45,935 bases of DNA, taken from assembly GCA_947630455.1 (NCBI GenBank), contig CANRHP010000007.1, positions 1 to 45,935 of the forward strand. The letters run 5' to 3'. The stretch is from an uncultured Clostridia bacterium. Lineage in GTDB: Bacteria; Bacillota; Clostridia; Christensenellales; CAG-314. The translations under genes and the position numbers were made by a program. The notes beneath the pieces were generated by a model. That model worked only from the letters and a program-made list of their open reading frames with translations, made no database searches and had not been told where the DNA came from. Of this stretch, positions 9,190 to 19,715 are shown in pieces. How positions within the stretch are numbered: the stretch's first letter is position 1; every line of letters begins with the position of its first letter.

Positions 9190-9198
9190 ATTATACCA
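9190..9198 (-). promoter_or_regulatory. extended -10 promoter TGGTATAAT
   Basis: On the minus strand TGG directly precedes a perfect TATAAT, giving an extended -10 element at the yajC stop codon. No good -35 is visible (GTAGAC at 17 bases). The predicted start near 9183 is right at the base of the hairpin before the TIGR04086 gene. Confidence 0.55.
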
Positions 9199-9200
9199 AA

Positions 9201-9605
9201 CTATTTAATTTCGTCTACCTCATTCTCTTTTTCTTTTTCAGCCTGTTCGATAGCTTCAGCCTCGGGAGATCCCGGAGCGGGCGCTACCGAATGAATTGCT
9301 TGACGCAAAAATTGCATTGTGGTTTTGTTTTCGTCGAGACCAGTCAACAGCCAGATATGCGTTTCATCAAGCTGTACAACTTCGCCGACTATGCCGCCTA
9401 TAGTCGTTACGATACTTCCAACGGCAAGCTTAGACATCATTTCCTCCTGACGCTTTTTTTGCTTTCTTTGAGGAAGGATCATCAACAATATCATACCGAC
9501 CAGCAACACGCCGAAAACAACGTAAATACCCCATTGACCGAACCAATTTCCTTCGGCAGCGGTTGCGCCGCTTTCTCCATCAAAAAAATTGAGTAATTCC
9601 AACAT
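9201..9605 (-). CDS. yajC: preprotein translocase accessory subunit YajC
   Basis: The protein has 134 residues from the ATG at 9605, which has AAGGAG at good spacing; a longer frame from 9632 has none. It has a short N-terminus, one membrane segment ending in MILPQRKQKKRQEE, then the YajC domain with VGSIVTTIGGIVGEV, and an acidic Glu/Lys-rich tail. YajC associates with SecDF and SecYEG in the membrane. The only Sec relative nearby is the divergent SecD-like protein at 7242-8567. The gene has its own promoter. Confidence 0.93.
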   Translation of the reverse strand: MLELLNFFDGESGATAAEGNWFGQWGIYVVFGVLLVGMILLMILPQRKQKKRQEEMMSKLAVGSIVTTIGGIVGEVVQLDETHIWLLTGLDENKTTMQFLRQAIHSVAPAPGSPEAEAIEQAEKEKENEVDEIK

Positions 9606-9676
9606 ATATATTCTCCTTGAACAACGCCTCATGGATTTTTACAATTTGCAAAGTAAGGCATTGAAATATTTTTTTT

Positions 9677-9705
9677 ATTATACAGTAAATAAGAAAAAAA
9701 AGCAA
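9677..9705 (-). promoter_or_regulatory. sigma-A promoter for yajC
   Basis: TTGCTT (9705-9700), a 17-base spacer and TATAAT (9682-9677) lie on the minus strand. The weak AT-rich stem just upstream (around 9702-9722) followed by eight U residues could end the tgt transcript, but it is not convincing. Confidence 0.8.
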
Positions 9706-9736
9706 TAGCTTTGGCTTATTTAAAAATAAACGGTGC

Positions 9737-11872
<2,136 letters not shown>

Positions 11873-11886
<14 letters not shown>

Positions 11887-12928
11887 CGTCACTGTCGCCG
11901 TCTACATATATGGACAGCATCTCCATACGTTCCTTAGATAACCTTTTACCAAGGTGCTTGTACGCGTTCGGCATACATACCCGGCCTCGCGGAGTGCGTG
12001 CAATGAAACCCAACTGCAGCAAATAGGGTTCATAAACATCCTCAATAGTCTGAGTATCCTCACCCGTTGCCGACGCAAGAGTATCCAAGCCCACGGGACC
12101 GCCGCTAAATTTGTCGATGATCGTTGTGAGTATATTTTTGTCCACAGCGTCCAAGCCCAACTCGTCTACTTCCATTACCTGCATTGCATGCAAAGTAACT
12201 TCTCGTGTCACTCGACCGTCACCGAGCACCTCGGCAAAGTCTCTGACACGCTTTAGCAATCTATTGGCAATACGAGGAGTTCCTCGACTGCGGCGGGCAA
12301 TTTCGAACGTCGCTTCGCTGTCGATATCCGTCCCCAGCTTTTTCGCAGACTTAAGCACTATCCCCTGTAATTGCTCGGGCGTGTAAAGTACAAGTCTCAT
12401 CTGCATACCGAATCTATCCCTGAGAGGAGCTGCCAGATTGCCTGCCTTTGTGGTTGCACCTATGAGCGTAAACTTTTCCAGTTTGATGTTTACGCTTGTT
12501 GCGCTCGGTCCCTTACCCACAACAAAATCCAAGCGATAATCTTCCATCGCAGGATAAAGTATTTCTTCCAAGCTGCTGTTCAGACGGTGAATTTCGTCTA
12601 TGAACAGCACTTCGTTTGGTTTAAGCTTTGAGAGTATTGCGGAAAGATCGAATTTTCCGGGGATCGCCGAGCCGCTCGTAACGGTGATAGGGACGCCCAT
12701 TTCGTTGGCGATAATATGTGCAAGCGTGGTTTTGCCCAATCCCGGAGGACCATACAAAAGTACATGATCCAAGCTTTCACCGCGAGAAAGAGCCGCACGT
12801 ATATAGACACGCATATTTTCTTTCACCTTGTCCTGACCGACATAGTCATCAAAGGTTTTAGGACGAAGAATATTTTCCGTATCCCGTTCGTATTCTGTCA
12901 ATGTACTAGTAAAAAATTGCTGCTCCAT
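11873..12928 (-). CDS. ruvB: Holliday junction branch-migration ATPase RuvB
   Basis: RuvB is the AAA+ motor of the RuvAB complex. The 351-residue protein carries Walker [10 protein letters not shown] at 60-68, Walker B LFIDEIHR at 108-115, and a C-terminal winged helix with the typical YEPYLLQ and ARTPRGR motifs. It has a short acidic tail (DGDSDDEDE) whose codons overlap queA. It starts 16 bases after ruvA with a weak ribosome site. Confidence 0.97.
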
Positions 12929-12944
12929 ATATTTATCCGTTTTA

Positions 12945-13538
12945 TCAGTTTATTCTAAAAGCCATATTAACAAGCTCTTCTGCAGATACTGCACCAAGCT
13001 TGGACGCTGCTTCCACAAGCTTTTCCGCCTCCGCTTGACTTTTACCCAATGAGCAAAGCACCGCTATAGCGTTTTGCATTTCCTTATTGATAGGCAAATC
13101 GGGGTTTTGTGTGACGGGCAGCACCATTTGAGCTGCGTCAATATAGACCTTTTCTTTGAGCTCAAGGATCAATCTTTCCGCAGTCTTTTTGCCCAAACCC
13201 TTTATTTTGGTCAGCAGTTTTGTATCGCCGTTGAAGATTGCAAGCGCAAGACTGTCGGTATCCATACCGGAAAGTATTCCAAGCGCAACCTTGCAGCCTA
13301 CTCCGGAAACGGAAATCAAACGTGTAAACATGTTTTTTTCTTCAATCGTGGAAAAACCAAACAATGAAATGCCGTCTTCCTTTACCTGCATAAATGTGTA
13401 AAGACGTTGCTTTTGCCCCAATTGACAATCGGCAAGGGTATAACTTGACACGGCAAGTTCAAAGCCAACTCCGCTGACATCTACGGTAACAACTCCGTTT
13501 TGCAAATCTGTCACTACCCCGTTAATATAGCTGAACAT
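12945..13538 (-). CDS. ruvA: Holliday junction DNA-binding protein RuvA
   Basis: RuvA binds four-way junctions as a tetramer and loads RuvB. The 197-residue protein has the N-terminal OB fold beginning [12 protein letters not shown], two helix-hairpin-helix motifs ([14 protein letters not shown] and [14 protein letters not shown]) and a C-terminal RuvB-binding domain rich in Glu/Ala/Lys. The ATG has GAGGCG upstream. It lies directly downstream of ruvC. Confidence 0.96.
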   Translation of the reverse strand: MFSYINGVVTDLQNGVVTVDVSGVGFELAVSSYTLADCQLGQKQRLYTFMQVKEDGISLFGFSTIEEKNMFTRLISVSGVGCKVALGILSGMDTDSLALAIFNGDTKLLTKIKGLGKKTAERLILELKEKVYIDAAQMVLPVTQNPDLPINKEMQNAIAVLCSLGKSQAEAEKLVEAASKLGAVSAEELVNMAFRIN

Positions 13539-13549
13539 AAACGCCTCGT

Positions 13550-14050
13550 TTATTGAATATAAAATTTGTCCGTAAGTCCACCCGTTTGTATGTGAGTGAG
13601 CGCAACCGCAAGCGCATCGGCAGCGTCATCCGGACGCGGCACCTTTTCCAACCCCAAATAAACTTTTACCATTTGCTGTATTTGTTTTTTGTCCGCCCTT
13701 CCGTAGCCCGTCATCGCCTGCTTGATTTGCAGCGGAGTGTACTCATACAATTTGCCACAACTGTGTATTGCAGCCAATAACAATACGCCTCTCGCATGCG
13801 CCACATTTATACCAGTGGTTATATTAGTATTGAAGAAAAGCTCTTCTACGGCTATTTCATCCGGTTTGAATTTTTCGATAAGTTCAGAGACCGATTCATA
13901 CAAAATCGCAAGCCTAACAGGGAAGCTTTCTTCTTTTGGAGTGGTTATTACACCGTAATCTACAATTTTTTTGCGGTTAAAATCTTCAAAATCCATCACC
14001 CCGTAACCAACTATCGCAAGTCCCGGGTCAAAGCCGATCACTCTCTTCAT
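13550..14050 (-). CDS. ruvC: Holliday junction resolvase RuvC
   Basis: RuvC cleaves Holliday junctions. The 166-residue RNase H-fold protein keeps the catalytic acidic residues: D8 in GFDPG, E69 in AVEEL, and D142/D145 in RPDDAADALA, with H153 nearby. The start ATG has AGGTGA upstream. It is the first gene of the ruvC-ruvA-ruvB-queA-tgt operon, with its own promoter. Confidence 0.96.
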   Translation of the reverse strand: MKRVIGFDPGLAIVGYGVMDFEDFNRKKIVDYGVITTPKEESFPVRLAILYESVSELIEKFKPDEIAVEELFFNTNITTGINVAHARGVLLLAAIHSCGKLYEYTPLQIKQAMTGYGRADKKQIQQMVKVYLGLEKVPRPDDAADALAVALTHIQTGGLTDKFYIQ

Positions 14051-14074
14051 ATGTCACCTAATTTTCCAATATAC

Positions 14075-14103
14075 AATATATATCAATATTGAGTAAAAGT
14101 CAA
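14075..14103 (-). promoter_or_regulatory. sigma-A promoter of ruvC-ruvA-ruvB-queA-tgt
   Basis: TTGACT (14103-14098), a 17-base spacer and TATATT (14080-14075) lie on the minus strand, about 18 bases before the ruvC ATG after the predicted start. I see no LexA/SOS box overlapping it. Confidence 0.8.
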
Positions 14104-14110
14104 GTGAAAC

Positions 14111-14143
14111 CAAAAATGAGTTCGGTAGCGAACCGAACTCATT
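14111..14143 (-). terminator. intrinsic terminator after yebC
   Basis: The arms AATGAGTTCGGT and ACCGAACTCATT are perfect complements around a 5-base loop. They are followed on the minus strand by TTTTT. It ends the yebC transcript just before the ruvC promoter. Confidence 0.9.
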
Positions 14144-14159
14144 CTTCAATTATAAACGT

Positions 14160-14900
14160 CTATTCTTCGTCCTCTTCCGGCAGCACCACATTATGATAAA
14201 CTTCCTGAACGTCGTCGTTATCCTCCAAGGTTTCCAACATTTTTTGGAAACGTACGAGATTGTCACCGTCTAAAGTCACCATATTTTGCGGAATCCATTC
14301 CATTTCTGCGGAAATAAGGTTGAGACCCTTTGATACTACCGCGTCGCGCACCCCACTAAGCGCCGAAATACCGCATGTGATTTCCACCATACCGTCGTCA
14401 AGCGAAACGTCATCCGCCCCCGACTCGATTGCCAACTCAAATGCAGAGTCGTCATCCAAGCCTATTGTATTTTCGGCAATTACAATTCCCTTACGGTCAA
14501 ACATGTAGCTAACGCTGTTGGTACCGCCGAGATTGCCTCCGTTTTTGTCAAATGCATGCCGTACATCGCCGGCAGTACGGTTTTTATTATCTGTGAGGCA
14601 CTCTACTATTACTGCGCTGCCACCAACGCCGTACCCCTCATAAGTGATTTCAACATATTCTACAGCCGAAAGCTCTCCGCTCGCCTTTTTTATGCTACGC
14701 TGAATATTCTCATTGGGCATATTGTTTGCTTTTGCCTTTTGAATTACATCATATAGCTTACTATTGGACGAAGGATCGGGACCGCCTGCTTTGACAGCTA
14801 CCGCTATTTCACGCCCTATTTTAGTAAAAACTTGTGAACGAGCAGCGTCTCCCTTTGCCTTTTTGTTTTTTATGTTATTCCATTTACTATGACCGGACAT
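14160..14900 (-). CDS. yebC: YebC/PmpR family protein
   Basis: The 246-residue protein begins MSGHSKWNNIKNKKAK, the hallmark of the YebC/TACO1 family. Members act as transcription regulators or as factors that relieve ribosome stalling; which applies here cannot be told. The acidic C-terminus LPEEDEE is typical. A good GGAGG precedes the ATG. In many bacteria yebC sits next to ruvC, as it does here, but a terminator and promoter separate the two. Confidence 0.95.
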   Translation of the reverse strand: MSGHSKWNNIKNKKAKGDAARSQVFTKIGREIAVAVKAGGPDPSSNSKLYDVIQKAKANNMPNENIQRSIKKASGELSAVEYVEITYEGYGVGGSAVIVECLTDNKNRTAGDVRHAFDKNGGNLGGTNSVSYMFDRKGIVIAENTIGLDDDSAFELAIESGADDVSLDDGMVEITCGISALSGVRDAVVSKGLNLISAEMEWIPQNMVTLDGDNLVRFQKMLETLEDNDDVQEVYHNVVLPEEDEE

Positions 14901-14912
14901 AATAACCTCCGC

Positions 14913-15647
14913 TTATTTATTTTGTGAAAAAATTCGATACATGATCACACTGCCGGCAACAGCCGCATTGAGCGACTCAAAATCGTTGGCCATCGGTAAT
15001 GCCACGGTTTTGGCAACATGCTTACGAACGTAGTCGGACAAGCCGTTTCCCTCATTGCCAACAATTACCGCTACAGGAGCAAGCAGGTCTGTTTCAAACA
15101 GATTGTCACCCCGCATATCCGCAGCGACAGTTGCAATTCCATCCAACGTAGCCAGCACTTCTTCTATATTCGCCTCGTGAAGTTTTACGCAAAAATGTGC
15201 AGACATTGCACTGCGGATAACTTTGGGCGAGTACAAATCTACGCAACCGGCAGCGTATACATCGGAAAAACCGCAGGCTGCCGCAGTGCGAATGAGCGTG
15301 CCGACATTTCCGGGGTCCTGTAGACCATCCAACACCAAACAATTGCCGACGGGCTTGCTCAACTCGGATTTTACCCGATGCACAACGGCACATACCCCTT
15401 GACTGTTGACCGTATCCGACAGCTTGGCGAATACTTTGTCCGATACCACTGTCGCCTTGGGAAAATCAGCAATATCCGCTGCCCCCTCACGGATAAATAT
15501 ATCTTCGAGCTGCGCCCCGTATCTTATAGCGTCACGAACAAGCCGTATACCCTCTATCAAATAATTCATCGTTGACTTTCGATACTTCTTATCCGATAGC
15601 TTTGCGGCTTCCACGATCTTGGGATTGTCTGTGGATGTAATCATCAT
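14913..15647 (-). CDS. TrmH/SpoU family RNA 2'-O-ribose methyltransferase
   Basis: This 244-residue SPOUT enzyme has an N-terminal substrate-recognition domain (about 1-90) and the C-terminal knot with motif 1 LQDPGNVGTLIRTAAA, motif 2 VGNEGNGLS and motif 3 LNAAVAGSVIMY. These indicate SAM-dependent ribose methylation of rRNA, probably a 23S rRNA guanosine (RlmB-like), but the exact site is unknown. The start ATGATG comes right after the U-run of the rplT terminator with no ribosome site. It is followed 12 bases later by yebC. Confidence 0.9.
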   Translation of the reverse strand: MMITSTDNPKIVEAAKLSDKKYRKSTMNYLIEGIRLVRDAIRYGAQLEDIFIREGAADIADFPKATVVSDKVFAKLSDTVNSQGVCAVVHRVKSELSKPVGNCLVLDGLQDPGNVGTLIRTAAACGFSDVYAAGCVDLYSPKVIRSAMSAHFCVKLHEANIEEVLATLDGIATVAADMRGDNLFETDLLAPVAVIVGNEGNGLSDYVRKHVAKTVALPMANDFESLNAAVAGSVIMYRIFSQNK

Positions 15648-15649
15648 AA

Positions 15650-15682
15650 CGAAAAACAGAAAAAGAGCCTGTTAAGGCTCTT
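15650..15682 (-). terminator. intrinsic terminator after rplT
   Basis: The stem AAGAGCCT/AGGCTCTT (15663-15670 with 15675-15682) with a 4-base loop is followed on the minus strand by TTTTCTGTTTTT. The next gene starts only three bases past this region, so termination must be partial or the methylase must rely on readthrough. Confidence 0.88.
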
Positions 15683-15688
15683 ATCGTA

Positions 15689-16042
15689 TTAGTTGAGATT
15701 AGCTTTTGCAGCTTCGGCGAGACTGGCAAAAGTTACTGCGTCGTTGACTGCAATATCCGCAAGAGACTTTCTGTTGACTTCAATATTGGCAAGCTTCAAA
15801 CCATGCATAAGCTTGCTGTACGACAATCCGTTTGCATGTGCCGCAGCATTGATACGTGCTATCCAAAGGCTGCGCATATCACGCTTTCTGCGACGTCTTC
15901 CCACGTATGCATAGTAGCCGCTCTTCATTACCGCTTGACGGGCGAGACGATAGTTTGTGGACTTGAGACCAAAGTAACCCTTGGCAGCTCTAAGTATTTT
16001 TCTGCGTTTTTTTACCGCATTTACACCGCGTTTGATTCTCAT
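15689..16042 (-). CDS. rplT: 50S ribosomal protein L20
   Basis: The 117-residue basic protein begins [17 protein letters not shown] and contains the L20 signature [16 protein letters not shown] and [10 protein letters not shown]20 nucleates 50S assembly. In Bacillus it also represses its own operon through the infC leader, and a leader of that kind is present here. Confidence 0.97.
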   Translation of the reverse strand: MRIKRGVNAVKKRRKILRAAKGYFGLKSTNYRLARQAVMKSGYYAYVGRRRRKRDMRSLWIARINAAAHANGLSYSKLMHGLKLANIEVNRKSLADIAVNDAVTFASLAEAAKANLN

Positions 16043-16058
16043 AACTTATATCCTCCTC

Positions 16059-16253
16059 TTAGTAGGGCAACATGCTCTTTACTGTTCCTTCTTGCGTCTT
16101 GTTGACGTAAGCGGTACTGCGCAAATTGCGTGTTCTTTTGGTTGTCTTTTTACCAAGCTTGTGGTTTTTGTTGCACTGAGCGCGTTTAACCTTGCCGCTT
16201 TTCAGCACGACAAATCTTTTTTTGGATGCGCTATGTGATTTTTGTTTAGGCAT
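16059..16253 (-). CDS. rpmI: 50S ribosomal protein L35
   Basis: The 64-residue protein begins MPKQKSHSASKKRF and is rich in Lys/Arg, as is usual for L35. It lies between infC and rplT, the standard order. A GGAGGA ribosome site precedes the ATG. Confidence 0.95.
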   Translation of the reverse strand: MPKQKSHSASKKRFVVLKSGKVKRAQCNKNHKLGKKTTKRTRNLRSTAYVNKTQEGTVKSMLPY

Positions 16254-16282
16254 ATATTTGTCCTCCGATTGAATTATTTACT

Positions 16283-16789
16283 TTATTTTAGCGGAACAAG
16301 AAACATAGTGATATTTCTGCCTTCCGTTATAGGCTGTTTATCTATTTTAGATACGTCGGCAAGGATTTCGGCAAATTTTTTCATTACTTCCACACCCTGA
16401 TTTGCGTATGCCTGCTGTCTACCGCGCATGCGTATAGTCGCCTTGACCTTGTCTCCGTCTTTAAGAAATTTGCGCGCGATATTGGCTTTTGTATTGAGAT
16501 CGCCAACATCTATTGTCATAGAGAGCCAAACTTCTTTGATCTCCATTGTTTTTTGATTGCGCTTCATTTCCTTTTCTTTTTTATTTTGCTCGTACTTGTA
16601 CTTGCTGTAATCCATCAGCTTGCACACAGGCGGTTGGGATGTGGGCGCGATCTTTACCAGGTCAAGCCCCTGCTCATCGGCAATTTTTTGTGCGTCATAC
16701 GCGGACATTATGCCGATTTTTTGACCGTCCTTGTCAATCAATCTGATCTCCCTGTCTCTTATCTGACCGTTGATCTGAAGCTCTTTTAT
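16283..16789 (-). CDS. infC: translation initiation factor IF-3 (ATA start)
   Basis: IF-3 binds the 30S subunit and proofreads the start codon. Reading the same frame upstream of the first standard start (TTG at 16741) adds the conserved N-terminal stretch IKELQINGQIRDREIRLIDK that all IF-3 proteins have. No ATG, GTG or TTG occurs there. An ATA codon at 16789-16787 lies eight bases after a perfect AGGAGG. IF-3 genes are known for rare start codons such as AUU or AUA that allow self-regulation. From this start the protein is 168 residues, close to the usual length. The C-terminal domain with KATIRMRGRQ is intact. Confidence 0.9.
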   Translation of the reverse strand: MKELQINGQIRDREIRLIDKDGQKIGIMSAYDAQKIADEQGLDLVKIAPTSQPPVCKLMDYSKYKYEQNKKEKEMKRNQKTMEIKEVWLSMTIDVGDLNTKANIARKFLKDGDKVKATIRMRGRQQAYANQGVEVMKKFAEILADVSKIDKQPITEGRNITMFLVPLK

Positions 16790-16803
16790 AAGTGTGTCCT
16801 CCT

Positions 16804-16960
16804 AAAACTTCTGTTTTGATAGTGATAAATAAGCCGAAAAAGTGCGGTATCAAACAAAATACCGCACATTCCAACATACGCCTAACAGACGTTTTTTACT
16901 ATTGGTATACCGACAAACTCATTTATCTGTTCGGTGAGAACGGCAGTTCTGCTTGATTAC
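16804..16960 (-). promoter_or_regulatory. L20-type leader of the infC-rpmI-rplT operon
   Basis: The leader runs from the predicted start near 16960 to the infC ribosome site. It contains a perfect intrinsic terminator and upstream paired segments. Its position and its terminator match the L20 leader of Firmicutes, where L20 binding promotes early termination. I could not trace the L20-binding junction by eye, so the class assignment rests on context. Confidence 0.65.
16837..16867 (-). terminator. leader attenuator upstream of infC
   Basis: The arms GTGCGGTAT and ATACCGCAC form a perfect 9-bp stem with an 8-base loop. On the minus strand it is followed by TTTTT. It lies about 50 bases before the infC start, so it must regulate infC rather than end an upstream gene. 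Confidence 0.88.
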
Positions 16961-16966
16961 GTGATT

Positions 16967-16995
16967 ATTGTAGCAAAATTCAGCCGTCTTGTCAA
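16967..16995 (-). promoter_or_regulatory. sigma-A promoter of infC-rpmI-rplT
   Basis: TTGACA (16995-16990), a 17-base spacer and TACAAT (16972-16967) lie on the minus strand. It is one of the strongest promoter matches in the window, as expected for ribosomal protein genes. Confidence 0.9.
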
Positions 16996-16999
16996 ATGT

Positions 17000-17333
17000 T
17001 TTTTACAAAATAAACGCGCAACGATCGAACGTATGTTGTTGAAAATATATTTGCAGTTGGCGTCGATATACTGCTTGGAGTTGTTTTTCCAGAGTTCGTT
17101 TCCATAGTTCATGTCGTTATATTTGGAGATTTTACCCTGTTCTACACTGAAATATTCTATGCCTTTTTGTTTGATGAACTTTGCCAAAGTTTTCTCCGAA
17201 GAGAAACATAGACTTTGCCGAGTATAAATACCATGCCGACATTGCCCAACTCGAAGCTTACATTTTTCAATGCGTAAACCTTGTGACCGGACTTTGAAAC
17301 AAATTCCTTGCTCACATTCGCTAACCGTATCAT
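17000..17333 (-). pseudogene. decayed ABC-transporter ATPase fragment fused to unknown sequence
   Basis: From an ATG at 17333 the minus strand encodes MIRLANVSKEFVSKSGHK, a short linker VYALKNVSFELG, and GMVFILGK. This is the N-terminus of a MacB-like ABC ATPase up to the first residues of Walker A. The frame then leaves the family and stops at 17157. A second frame (TTG at 17187, running to 16957) continues with 76 residues I cannot assign and even reads through the infC promoter. The pattern indicates a truncated and frameshifted relic, probably of an acquired transporter gene. Confidence 0.6.
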
Positions 17334-17549
17334 AAAACTTCCGCTTTCGGTCCTTTATGTCGACATAGTATTAACCGCAATTTTTTTAGTGACAAATTTT
17401 TGCAATAAAAACAGCTCGACGTTTACATACTGTATTCCCTATTCGGTGTAGCCGCATTTATATTCTTACGGCTGCCGAAATCAAGGATTTATCAATTATA
17501 ACTGTCAATCGCCAAGCTGTTAATATAGAAAATTTTTATATAATTTAAT
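17334..17549. other. intergenic stretch after thrS, no gene recognised
   Basis: This 216-base AT-rich stretch separates the thrS stop from the ABC relic. It contains short motifs resembling promoters (TTGACA near 17505 without a -10 at proper spacing) and a 5-bp inverted repeat AGCCG/CGGCT. No terminator with a U-run is visible behind thrS. It probably belongs to the same decayed region. Confidence 0.5.
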
Positions 17550-19466
17550 TTACATATCGTCGGACTTGCTTTCGATCTCACATTGCAGCTTGGCGACAAA
17601 ATCGTCCAAGCTCATCACTCCGAGATCGCCCTTTTTTCTGTTGCGAACGGCCACGGCGCCGCTTTCTTTCTCCTTTTCTCCCAATACGAGCATATAAGGT
17701 ATTTTTTGCAGCTGAGCCTCACGAATACGGTAGCCCATTTTCTCATTGCGATCATCCACCTCAGCACGTATTCCTTTGTTGATGAGTCTCTCGCACACTT
17801 CATGGGCATAGTCTGCCTGATTTTCCGAAATAGGCACCAACTTGACCTGTACGGGCGCCAACCAAAGCGGAAATGCGCCGGCATAGTGTTCAGTGAGAAT
17901 AGCAATAAATCGCTCGATACTGCCGAATACAACGCGGTGAATCATCACCGGGCGATGCTTTTCGCCGTCTTGACCGACATATGTCAGATCGAAACGCTCG
18001 GGCATCTGGAAGTCCAACTGAATGGTACCGCATTGCCATGTTCTTCCGAGACTGTCCTCAAGGTGAAAATCTATCTTAGGACCGTAAAACGCGCCATCTC
18101 CCTCGTTTATATCATAAGCCTTGCCCAGCTTTTCAAGTGCATTTTTGAGAGCATTGGTTGCCATTTCCCATTGCTCATCAGTTCCCATGCTATCCTCCGG
18201 CCGTGTGGACAGCTCAAGACTGTACTTAAATCCGAATACCTTGTAAAAGCTGTCAATGAGGCGCACAACTCCCTCTATTTCCTCCTCAATTTGCTCCGGA
18301 GTCATAAATATATGAGCGTCATCCTGCGTAAAGCATCTGACGCGCATCAGTCCGTGCAGCGCGCCTGACAATTCGTGCCGGTGCACCAACCCCAGCTCCG
18401 CCATACGTTCGGGAAGATCTCTGTAACTGTGCGGCTTACGCTTGTACACCAACATTCCACCGGGACAATTCATTGGCTTGATAGCGTAATCCTCGTCGTC
18501 GATCTTAACCACGTACATATTATCCTTGTAGTGATCCCAGTGACCGCTGCGGTGCCATAGCTCTTGATTGAGTATCATGGGCGTTTTGATTTCCTGATAA
18601 CCCGCTTTTACATGCTCCTTACGCCAAAAATCCTCTAAGATGTTGCGCAGCACCATTCCTTTAGGAAAGAAAAACGGAAAACCAGGTCCTTCATCGAAGA
18701 TATCGAATAGATCCAGTTCCTTGCCTAACTTGCGGTGATCGCGACGTTTAGCCTCTTCGAGACGCAAAAGATATTCGTCCAGCTCTTGTTTCTTTTCAAA
18801 CGCCGTACCGTATATGCGCGTGAGCATCTTGTTTTTTGTGTCGCCGCGCCAATACGCGCCGGCAATGCTTGTAAGCTTAAAAACTTTAAGCTTGCCCGTC
18901 GAGCTCATATGCGGTCCACGACATAGGTCAACATAGTCGCCTTGGCGATATAACGAAACGGTATCGGCATCCAATTCGGAAAGAATTTCCACCTTGTAGT
19001 TGTCACCGCGCTCACGGAAAAATTCTATAGCTTCCTTTCGAGAAATTTCTTCACGCACGATCGGTAAATCCTGAGCCGCTATTTTTGACATTTCCTTTTC
19101 TATACGTTCAAGATCTTCCGATGCGATAACAGTACCCTCAAAATCAATATCGTAATAAAAACCGTTTTTGATAGCGGGCCCTATTGCAAATTTAGCGTCC
19201 TTCCAAATATGCGAAATGGCTTGAGCCATTAGATGTGCAGTAGAATGTCTGAGAACCTCCAAACCCTCATCACTCTTTAGTGTGTACACCTTAAATTCGC
19301 AGTCGCCGTTTATCATATGGGACATATCGCATTTTACGCCATTCACTTCGGCACAAACTGCATTTCTTGCCAATCCCGCCGATATTGTCTGAGCCACTTC
19401 CATGCAGCTGACTTCTTTGTCAAATTGTTTTGCGCTGCCGTCCGGCAGCTTGATGTTTACAGACAT
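17550..19466 (-). CDS. thrS: threonyl-tRNA synthetase
   Basis: ThrRS charges tRNA-Thr. From the ATG at 19466 (AGGAGG upstream) the protein has 638 residues: TGS domain, editing domain with HSTAH, class II catalytic core with MNCPGG, the motif 2 region RHELSGALHGLMRVR, and a C-terminal anticodon-binding domain. A longer frame reaching back to 19547 would read into the T-box terminator and is rejected. Expression is controlled by the T-box leader directly upstream. Confidence 0.97.
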   Translation of the reverse strand: MSVNIKLPDGSAKQFDKEVSCMEVAQTISAGLARNAVCAEVNGVKCDMSHMINGDCEFKVYTLKSDEGLEVLRHSTAHLMAQAISHIWKDAKFAIGPAIKNGFYYDIDFEGTVIASEDLERIEKEMSKIAAQDLPIVREEISRKEAIEFFRERGDNYKVEILSELDADTVSLYRQGDYVDLCRGPHMSSTGKLKVFKLTSIAGAYWRGDTKNKMLTRIYGTAFEKKQELDEYLLRLEEAKRRDHRKLGKELDLFDIFDEGPGFPFFFPKGMVLRNILEDFWRKEHVKAGYQEIKTPMILNQELWHRSGHWDHYKDNMYVVKIDDEDYAIKPMNCPGGMLVYKRKPHSYRDLPERMAELGLVHRHELSGALHGLMRVRCFTQDDAHIFMTPEQIEEEIEGVVRLIDSFYKVFGFKYSLELSTRPEDSMGTDEQWEMATNALKNALEKLGKAYDINEGDGAFYGPKIDFHLEDSLGRTWQCGTIQLDFQMPERFDLTYVGQDGEKHRPVMIHRVVFGSIERFIAILTEHYAGAFPLWLAPVQVKLVPISENQADYAHEVCERLINKGIRAEVDDRNEKMGYRIREAQLQKIPYMLVLGEKEKESGAVAVRNRKKGDLGVMSLDDFVAKLQCEIESKSDDM

Positions 19467-19487
19467 AATAGCCTCCTGATATTTGAT

Positions 19488-19524
19488 AAAAAAAATCCTT
19501 ACAAGTCCAAAAGACTCATAAGGA
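19488..19524 (-). terminator. T-box terminator of thrS
   Basis: The outer stem TCCTTA/TAAGGA (19496-19501 and 19519-19524) with an inner GTC/GAC pairing region is followed on the minus strand by eight U residues. Confidence 0.85.
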
Positions 19525-19709
19525 CGAAAAAATTTCCGCGGTTCCACCTTATTTTACGGCAATTGCCGTACACTCTTTTTGCTTTGTATCGTCAAGCGAA
19601 CGCGCCAAACCGAGTGGTATCTTACAAGCTCATTTGCGACAATCACACCATCTGTCACTCTCTGGGAAACTACCCTTGTAAAACTTGTCTCAGCTTTTAG
19701 CATATTTAT
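19488..19709 (-). promoter_or_regulatory. T-box leader, threonine specifier ACC
   Basis: The minus strand carries the T-box core AAGGTGGAACCGCGG at 19550-19536, followed by a terminator that competes with the antiterminator. In the 3' side of stem I the sequence GATACCACTCGG places the specifier ACC (19618-19616), a threonine codon, followed by a purine as usual. Uncharged tRNA-Thr(GGT) should therefore permit thrS readthrough. Confidence 0.93.
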
Positions 19710-19715
19710 AAACAA

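Noticed and set aside
16957-17187. Minus-strand frame of 76 codons as a gene
   Set aside because: It begins with TTG without a ribosome site, overlaps the end of the ABC relic and runs through the infC promoter, so it is treated as part of the decayed region.
19467-19547. N-terminal extension of thrS
   Set aside because: These codons lie in the T-box terminator, and the family start with AGGAGG is at 19466.
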